From Pedobacter sp. (lineage in GTDB: Bacteria; Bacteroidota; Bacteroidia; Sphingobacteriales; Sphingobacteriaceae): DNA of 12,036 nt. Below are positions 7,892 through 12,036 of this stretch, one piece after another. The notes beneath the pieces were generated by a model that was not told where the DNA came from, searched no databases, and saw only the letters and a list, made by a program, of their open reading frames with translations. A program made the position numbers and the translations under genes. Location of the stretch: NCBI GenBank assembly GCA_028287885.1, contig JAQBOT010000278.1:1-12036 (forward strand), written 5' to 3'. Position 1 is the first letter of the stretch, and the number at the start of each line of letters is the position of its first letter.

Positions 7892-8752
7892 TTATATTAC
7901 ATCCATTAAGGCGTCACTAAGCTTGTTAAAGAGCAATACACCAAAGAAAACCATCAGCACCATAAATGATGCACTATACATAAACTGTAGATCAGATAGC
8001 TGACCCGTACCAATAAAGGCATATCTGAAATACTCAAATTGCGAACTAAGTGGATTTAGGTTAACCATCCACTTTACTTTCTCTGGTACCATCGACAAAG
8101 AATAAAATACCGGACAAACAAACATCAGTAGTCGGATTAACAGTTGTATAAGTGCCATTAAATCCCGGTACTTGGCAGTCATCACAGATAAGATTAGGCC
8201 TGCCCCAAAAGCTATCCCTGTAGTGATAATGATTATTGGTATGATCAGGAAAAAGTTCGCTGGATTGGCTGTTATCTTTCCTGTTATAAGAAAGTACCCA
8301 AATACGACGATTAGTAAGAGCAACTGAATGCCAAATAATATAAGCTGCAGGTACACAGCAGATAACGCAACAATTATCCTGGGGAAATAAACCTTATTGA
8401 AAATACCCGCATTCTGACTGAAGGACTTTGCAGTATTAAGGAACACCTCTGAAAACAGGTTCCAAAGTGTAATGCCGATTAGATTGAACAAAAATGGGGG
8501 TACTCCATTTGTTGAAATGCCGATTACCTTATTAAAAACAAGAACATAGGTGATTACAGTTAATAGCGGTTGTATCAATACCCAGAAGGGCCCAAGTAAG
8601 GTTTGCTGGTAGGTGCCTAAGAAATCTTTTCGCGTAAGTCGTAGGAGCAGACCGCGGTATGCGTAAATTTCTGAAAGTTCTACCCCAAGCCAAGTGCTTT
8701 TTGAATTTATCTCCCAATCCCAGAATTTTAGTGCTTTTTGTTCTTCAGCCAT
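7892..8752 (-). CDS. wzm: ABC-2 type polysaccharide export permease, Wzm-like
   Basis: A 286-aa integral membrane protein of the ABC-2 family. After a soluble amphipathic N-terminus, which includes LRLTRKDFLGTYQQTLLGPFW as the expected coupling region, there are about six hydrophobic segments. These include VLIQPLLTVITYVLVF, VYLQLILFGIQLLLLIVVFG, FFLIIPIIIITTGIAFGAG, LLMFVCPVFYSLSMV, and a final segment near the C-terminus (FMVLMVFFGVLLF). The motif NLNPLSSQFEYFRYAF before the last segment is characteristic of O-antigen and teichoic-acid permeases. It forms the channel with the ATPase encoded 9 bp downstream, which is the usual wzm-wzt order. The exporter would flip the complete lipid-linked glycan to the periplasm. 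The start ATG lies 11 bp after the preceding stop. Confidence 0.93.
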   Translation of the reverse strand: MAEEQKALKFWDWEINSKSTWLGVELSEIYAYRGLLLRLTRKDFLGTYQQTLLGPFWVLIQPLLTVITYVLVFNKVIGISTNGVPPFLFNLIGITLWNLFSEVFLNTAKSFSQNAGIFNKVYFPRIIVALSAVYLQLILFGIQLLLLIVVFGYFLITGKITANPANFFLIIPIIIITTGIAFGAGLILSVMTAKYRDLMALIQLLIRLLMFVCPVFYSLSMVPEKVKWMVNLNPLSSQFEYFRYAFIGTGQLSDLQFMYSASFMVLMVFFGVLLFNKLSDALMDVI

Positions 8753-8763
8753 GATTCTGATAT

Positions 8764-9792
8764 TTATACCTGTAATTTTTTTGATCTTAAAGTCCGCAGC
8801 TTTTCCTCAATTGTTTTGTAATGAAGTGCATACATCAGGTAAAACCTGACGATCCAAAAGGTGGTCCGCAGGTCCTTACTCATCATCCATGCGCCCCGCG
8901 CCTGTTGTAGTGCCGCTTTCCTATTGAATACCAAAAAACAATTGGCAATTTTAACGCTATACATAGCGTAGTACGCACGTGCAGCATTTTTAATGCTCAA
9001 TCTTTTCTCTACCGGCAGATAGCTTTGTACAATATCTATGACTTTTAAGATGTCAGTGATGTTCTGACCGGTGCTGAAGTATCCCTGGCTGATCCCGATG
9101 CCATGTGCTACCCGGTATGATGCAAGCACATTTGGTGAATATGCCATTGGATAATGGGCTGCAATCCGGGTCCACATTTCCCAGTCCTCACCAAAGTGAA
9201 CGGCGTAAAAGCTACCTAGTGTTTCATATGTACTTCTTTTTACTACAATGGAGGGAGGTTGAATCAATTGGCAGCGTGCAATCTTGAACAAAAAGTCAGT
9301 GATAAGTCCAGGCTCCGCCCTCAGGCGCTCGTTATGGATTTCCGTATCCTCGCCGTTAATGTCTATGAATGAAAAATTGGTAAACGCTGCGCCGGCCTCG
9401 GGGAAGCTTCTAAACAGGTTTTCAATTTCTTTATAAAACCCAGGTTCCACCCGGTCATCGCCATGCAGCAAATGAACATGGTAGCCCTTTGAACGTTTGA
9501 TGCAGCTCTCGAAGTTTCGTAAACTCCCGATATTAGACTTTTGCCTATGGTATTTTATTCTTCCTTTACCAACGCTGCTAACAAGCGTTTCAACGTCACC
9601 ATCAGTGCTATGGTCATCAACTACCTCAATTTGCATCTGCTCTGGCCCTGGATCTTGCCTAAGTACGCTGTTCATCGCCTCTTCCAGGTAATCAATACAG
9701 TTGTAAACCGGAATCATCACGGACCAGAACGGGCGGTCAGTATCGCTTATACGCGGAATCATAGGTGGAGATTCAGGAACTCGCATGTGCAT
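8764..9792 (-). CDS. GT2 glycosyltransferase (paralogue B), first gene of the export unit
   Basis: A 342-aa GT-A enzyme and probably the promoter-proximal gene of the seven-gene unit. A Pro-rich start (MHMRVPESPPMIP) is followed by WSVMIPVYNCIDYL (23-36), IEVVDDHSTDGDVE, GSLRNFESC, the metal-binding HGDD (110-113) and GEDWEMWTRI (201-210). Against the gene at 5564-6592, counting by eye over about 122 aligned residues from the WSVMIP block, close to two thirds are identical. The C-terminal third is much less alike, suggesting a different acceptor. The first ATG (9792) is preceded by TTTTGAAGA, a weak ribosome binding site; a second ATG two codons later is possible. Upstream lies a 202-bp leader. 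Confidence 0.92.
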   Translation of the reverse strand: MHMRVPESPPMIPRISDTDRPFWSVMIPVYNCIDYLEEAMNSVLRQDPGPEQMQIEVVDDHSTDGDVETLVSSVGKGRIKYHRQKSNIGSLRNFESCIKRSKGYHVHLLHGDDRVEPGFYKEIENLFRSFPEAGAAFTNFSFIDINGEDTEIHNERLRAEPGLITDFLFKIARCQLIQPPSIVVKRSTYETLGSFYAVHFGEDWEMWTRIAAHYPMAYSPNVLASYRVAHGIGISQGYFSTGQNITDILKVIDIVQSYLPVEKRLSIKNAARAYYAMYSVKIANCFLVFNRKAALQQARGAWMMSKDLRTTFWIVRFYLMYALHYKTIEEKLRTLRSKKLQV

Positions 9793-9811
9793 TCTTCAAA
9801 ACGGTTTGAGA

Positions 9812-9831
9812 TAGTTTTACTATTAAAACTA
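9812..9831. repeat. Perfect 8-bp inverted repeat 20 bp before the GT2 start
   Basis: The arms TAGTTTTA and TAAAACTA pair perfectly around CTAT (plus strand). On the minus-strand transcript this would be a small AU-rich hairpin just upstream of the first gene's ATG, extendable by one G-U and one G-C pair. It could be an operator, a weak 5'-UTR hairpin, or chance in AT-rich DNA. It also overlaps the candidate -7 element. Confidence 0.5.
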
Positions 9832-9861
9832 CCTAAAATAAAAACCGGGTTTTAAATGTGC

Positions 9862-9879
9862 GATGTGATTTGTTACATC
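9862..9879. repeat. Imperfect palindrome with Crp/Fnr-like geometry
   Basis: The sequence GATGTGATTTGTTACATC has 7-bp arms with one mismatch around TTTG. The half-sites TGTGA and TTACA are separated by 4 bp. This recalls Crp/Fnr-family operators, although the classical Crp spacing between TGTGA and TCACA is 6 bp. It lies 70-87 bp upstream of the GT2 start, a plausible operator position. Confidence 0.35.
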
Positions 9880-9908
9880 TGCGAAATAGTATAACGATCT
9901 GGGAATCT

Positions 9909-9927
9909 ATTTCATAGAATTTCATAG
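9909..9927. repeat. 9-bp direct repeat with a 10-bp period
   Basis: ATTTCATAG occurs at 9909-9917 and again at 9919-9927, separated by one base (read on the minus strand, CTATGAAAT twice). A spacing of 10 bp puts both copies on the same face of the helix, as expected for a tandem-binding regulator such as an OmpR-type response regulator. It lies 117-135 bp upstream of the first gene of the export unit. Function is inferred only from the arrangement. Confidence 0.45.
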
Positions 9928-9977
9928 CTCTGGAATCCAGGCAGTTGTAGAGGGATCAGTAACTGTGTATAGATGGG

Positions 9978-10019
9978 AAAATAAAAGAGCAGCACTACCT
10001 TGCCGTATTGCTGCTTTTT
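9978..10019 (-). terminator. Intrinsic terminator of the CgeB-like unit, spanning the stop codon
   Basis: On the minus-strand RNA, AGCAGCA (10015-10009) pairs with UGCUGCU (9994-9988). An inner UAC/GUA stem lies beyond one mismatch, with a six-base loop GGCAAG. The 3' arm is followed by CUUUUAUUUU (9987-9978). The UAG stop of the upstream gene (9997-9995) lies within the hairpin. A T-run after the stem on the plus strand as well means it could also stop transcription from the other side. This separates the two glycan transcription units. Confidence 0.75.
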
Positions 10020-11086
10020 ACCTCTTTAGCATACGCAATCAGCTCCTGTGCACGATGAGCTGCTGTATGTGCAGAAAGTATTTTGTTCCTTGCGCGTTCC
10101 CCTGCAGCAACACGTGTCGCTTCATTCATCGCGATAAGATAATCGAGTGTTTCTACGCCCGAGCGGGAAACAAAGATCTCAATACCAATTTCGAATACAG
10201 TTTCCAGGCCTTCCCAATAATCACTAATGATCGGGACGCCGCAGGCTGCAGCTTCAAACAAGCGCACGCTTGGTGAATACCCGGCCCGGATCATGTCTGC
10301 ACGTGTAATGTTTAACGTAAACCGCTGCGCATTGTAGAACTTCCTATGTTCAGCTGGTGGCAAATGGTGAATGTAATGAACGTTCTGCGGCCAAACTATG
10401 TTATCAGGATATTGAGGTCCGGCAACGGTGAAACGCCCGGCGCCCCATTGTTTTGCAGCATCAAAAAGCAATCTTTCTAATGGCGGCTGACGATCGTCGC
10501 TGTACGTGCCGAGGTAACCCAGGTCAAATGTCTTCTCTGTATCTTCCGGAAAATACAATGCGGGATCTACCGAACAATACAGTGCACGGGCACAGGGTGA
10601 ACCATATTTTTGTTGCAGCAGGCGGAGTGTGGGGCCACCGGTAAAAGAAAGGTATAGATCGTATGCAGGAATCAAGTCCGGACTTAAATACTCATAATCT
10701 TTCCGCTCCAGCTTAGCCAGCGTTACCGGTGTATCGATATCGTAAAAAGCTTTAATGCCTTGTGCCTCTTTACAAACCCACTTGCCTACCTCCACGCCTT
10801 CTGGTACATAAGAGCCAACAATAACCAGATCAGCCGACTTAACGTATTCTGAATACTGACTTTTTAAGTCATTCAGGTCCTCGTAAAGATACAATTGGCA
10901 GAAATCTGGATTGGCCAGGTCGCGATTTGATGCGTACCAGGGCACATCACGTTCTAGAAAAGTGACCTTATGCCCTGCTTTATTTAGTTCTTTAACAATC
11001 GCCCGGAAAGTAGTCGCATGCCCATTTCCCCAGGAGGATGTTATGGATAAACCAAGTATGGTAATATTTAAGGGAGTGCTGTTCAT
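9995..11086 (-). CDS. CgeB-like GT-B glycosyltransferase (complete copy)
   Basis: A 363-aa protein of the CgeB/glycosyl transferases group 1 type (GT-B fold). The N-terminal Rossmann half starts ITILGLSITSSWGNGHATTF, followed by VTFLERDVPWYASNRD (41-56), FYDIDTPVTLAKL and LYLSFTGGPTL. The C-terminal half has FDLGYLGTYSDDR and the donor-site block RAGYSPSVRLFEAAACGVP continuing into ISDYWEGLE (about 265-297), where the Glu of LFEAA is the conserved nucleotide-sugar contact of this fold. It ends with HTAAHRAQEL. The family is named after a Bacillus spore-maturation protein, but members occur widely in surface-glycan loci, and glycan assembly fits better here. No signal peptide is seen. It overlaps the upstream homologue by ATGA, so translation is probably coupled. 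The donor sugar is unknown. Confidence 0.88.
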   Translation of the reverse strand: MNSTPLNITILGLSITSSWGNGHATTFRAIVKELNKAGHKVTFLERDVPWYASNRDLANPDFCQLYLYEDLNDLKSQYSEYVKSADLVIVGSYVPEGVEVGKWVCKEAQGIKAFYDIDTPVTLAKLERKDYEYLSPDLIPAYDLYLSFTGGPTLRLLQQKYGSPCARALYCSVDPALYFPEDTEKTFDLGYLGTYSDDRQPPLERLLFDAAKQWGAGRFTVAGPQYPDNIVWPQNVHYIHHLPPAEHRKFYNAQRFTLNITRADMIRAGYSPSVRLFEAAACGVPIISDYWEGLETVFEIGIEIFVSRSGVETLDYLIAMNEATRVAAGERARNKILSAHTAAHRAQELIAYAKEVKSSNTAR

Positions 11087-12036
11087 ACCGGGTTAGCGTT
11101 TAACAATTGAAAATGGCCTTTAAAGATTTCATCCGCTTCTTTAGCCCGGTGGGCATAGGTATGATGCAACAAAACACGGCTTTTGGCAGCTTCCCCGATT
11201 TTGCGCGCTTCTTCCGAACTTAATTTACTTAAGATCTCTGCAACTTCGTCTCCACTGTTGGCCACAAGAATCTCCTTGCCTGGCTCAAAGAAATAATCTA
11301 TTCCTAGCCAGTAGTCTGTAATGATGCAGGCCCCTGCTCCCGCTGCTTCAAACACCCTTGTAGCAGGTGAAAAGCCCATTTTAGCCATACTGTCTCTGCT
11401 GATATTGAGCACTGCTTTCGGTGTGCAGTTGAATGCATTATGATCTTTGGTGTACACATGACCTACATAGCTGACATTTTCCGGCATTCCCTTATCGCTC
11501 CAGCCACTTCCCCCAATCTTGAAAGTCTCTGATGGTAGTTTTGCCGCTGCTTTTAGAAAGAACTCTTCTACCCTTGCTTCGCGATCTGGCAGCCTGTTCC
11601 CTAAAAATGCAAGGTCACATTTGAATTTTTCTTCTTCGGGTACTGGGAAGTGCGTTTCCGGATCTAAGGCATTGTATATTGGAATGCAGCGTTTTGCGCC
11701 AAACTCTGCGTAAGCATCAATTACAGGTTGCCCACCTCCATACGTTAAAATCATATCGTACTGCGGAACCAACACTCTGAATGGATCTGCCGGGTTATTC
11801 TCCATCCGCTCCAGCGTTGCAGGTGCATCAACATCCCAAAAAATAACAAGCTGGTTTTCCTTTCTAAGTTTCAGAACCTGTTCTTCCAACAATTCATCAA
11901 ATACACCTACGCCACTTGCTTTTATAACAATATCCGCTTTGGCGGCCTCAGCCAAAACCTGCATAGCACTGTCTTCATTGTTGTCGTACACCACAACTTT
12001 CGCCCATTCCGGATCGGGAATATCGCGGTGCTGCTG
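11083..12036 (-). CDS. CgeB-like GT-B glycosyltransferase, N-terminus beyond the window
   Basis: The frame is open to the window edge, with 317 residues visible. The first visible residues, QQHRDIPDPEWAKVVVYDNNED, align with YASNRDLANPDFCQLYLYED of the neighbour, so about 50 N-terminal residues are missing. The GTG at 11994 is internal and not the start. Shared blocks are VIFWDVDAPATLERM, YDMILTYGGGQPV, CDLAFLGNRLPDREARVEEF, LNISRDSMAKMGFSPATRVFE with AAGAGACIITDYWLGIDYFFE, and HTYAHRAKE. The C-terminal half forms the nucleotide-sugar pocket of the GT-B fold. It is a tandem paralogue of the gene at 9995-11086, overlapping it by 4 bp, and probably lies downstream of further genes of the same kind outside the window. 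Confidence 0.88.
   Translation of the reverse strand, partial: QQHRDIPDPEWAKVVVYDNNEDSAMQVLAEAAKADIVIKASGVGVFDELLEEQVLKLRKENQLVIFWDVDAPATLERMENNPADPFRVLVPQYDMILTYGGGQPVIDAYAEFGAKRCIPIYNALDPETHFPVPEEEKFKCDLAFLGNRLPDREARVEEFFLKAAAKLPSETFKIGGSGWSDKGMPENVSYVGHVYTKDHNAFNCTPKAVLNISRDSMAKMGFSPATRVFEAAGAGACIITDYWLGIDYFFEPGKEILVANSGDEVAEILSKLSSEEARKIGEAAKSRVLLHHTYAHRAKEADEIFKGHFQLLNANPV

Larger units (their letters stand above)
9793..9994 (-). promoter_or_regulatory. Leader/intergenic region expected to hold the promoter of the seven-gene unit
   Basis: Two hundred bases without a credible gene separate the CgeB-like unit from the export unit. Because a terminator closes the upstream unit, a promoter for the minus-strand genes should lie here, but I see no convincing one. 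A possible Bacteroidota-type -7 element (consensus TAnnTTTG) is TAGTTTTA at 9831-9824 read on the minus strand, with TTTA 21 bases upstream at the -33 position. Both lack the final G, so this is weak. TATACT at about 9892-9887 (minus strand) is an alternative sigma-70-like element without a good -35. The region is AT-rich and contains the direct and inverted repeats listed separately. Confidence 0.4.

Noticed and set aside
9541..9855. Plus-strand open frame of 104 codons over the GT2 start and leader
   Set aside because: It is antisense to a clearly conserved GT2 gene, shows no recognisable domain, and its composition is that of the opposite-strand coding sequence.
11992..11994. GTG as start of the second CgeB-like gene
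   Set aside because: Codons further upstream to 12036 align with the internal RD-containing segment of the paralogue, so the GTG is an internal Val.
1..12036. CRISPR arrays, tRNA or rRNA genes, insertion sequences, phage or defence genes
   Set aside because: No spaced direct repeats, cloverleaf-like sequences, transposase motifs or terminal inverted repeats were seen; essentially all space is filled by the kinase and glycan genes.

Overview
The window looks like chromosomal DNA of a member of the Bacteroidota, perhaps a Sphingobacteriaceae-like or related environmental genus. The indications are a hybrid sensor kinase whose juxtamembrane segment resembles the family that follows Y_Y_Y sensor domains, moderate G+C, tightly packed genes with weak Shine-Dalgarno sequences, and a glycan cluster of a familiar Bacteroidota type. 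The phylum is an inference; no rRNA or other marker gene is present.

Layout. (1) Bases 1-1559 (+) hold the C-terminal part of a membrane-bound hybrid histidine kinase: end of a transmembrane helix, a striking heptad coiled coil, HisKA, HATPase_c and a receiver domain. It converges on everything else across a 96-bp gap with no clear terminator. (2) Bases 1656-9792 (-) form one compact seven-gene unit, in transcription order: GT2 glycosyltransferase, Wzm-like ABC permease, Wzt-like ABC ATPase with a C-terminal carbohydrate-binding-type domain, a second GT2 closely related to the first, a third GT2 with an N-terminal extension, a GT2-methyltransferase fusion, and a NodB-type polysaccharide deacetylase. 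Junctions range from 8-bp overlaps to an 11-bp gap, or 33 bp if the deacetylase starts at its ATG. (3) Bases 9793-9994 are a leader/intergenic region with two inverted repeats and a 9-bp direct repeat. (4) Bases 9995-12036 (-) hold two tandem CgeB-like GT-B glycosyltransferases overlapping by ATGA; the upstream one runs off the window. Their unit ends in a good intrinsic terminator that spans the stop codon.

How the genes fit together. The combination of Wzm, a Wzt with a C-terminal domain, several GT2 enzymes, a methyltransferase and a deacetylase is that of ABC-transporter-dependent export of an O-antigen or similar surface polysaccharide. The glycan would be built on a lipid carrier in the cytoplasm, possibly capped or decorated by the methyltransferase fusion, recognised by the Wzt C-terminal domain and exported through Wzm. 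The deacetylase would trim acetyl groups from the glycan or a precursor. The CgeB-like enzymes probably add further sugars. Each family is known. The less ordinary points are the near-duplicate GT2 pair flanking the exporter genes, the fused methyltransferase as a candidate chain terminator, the single in-frame TGA separating that fusion from the deacetylase, and the structured leader. I did not find a clearly new type of system.
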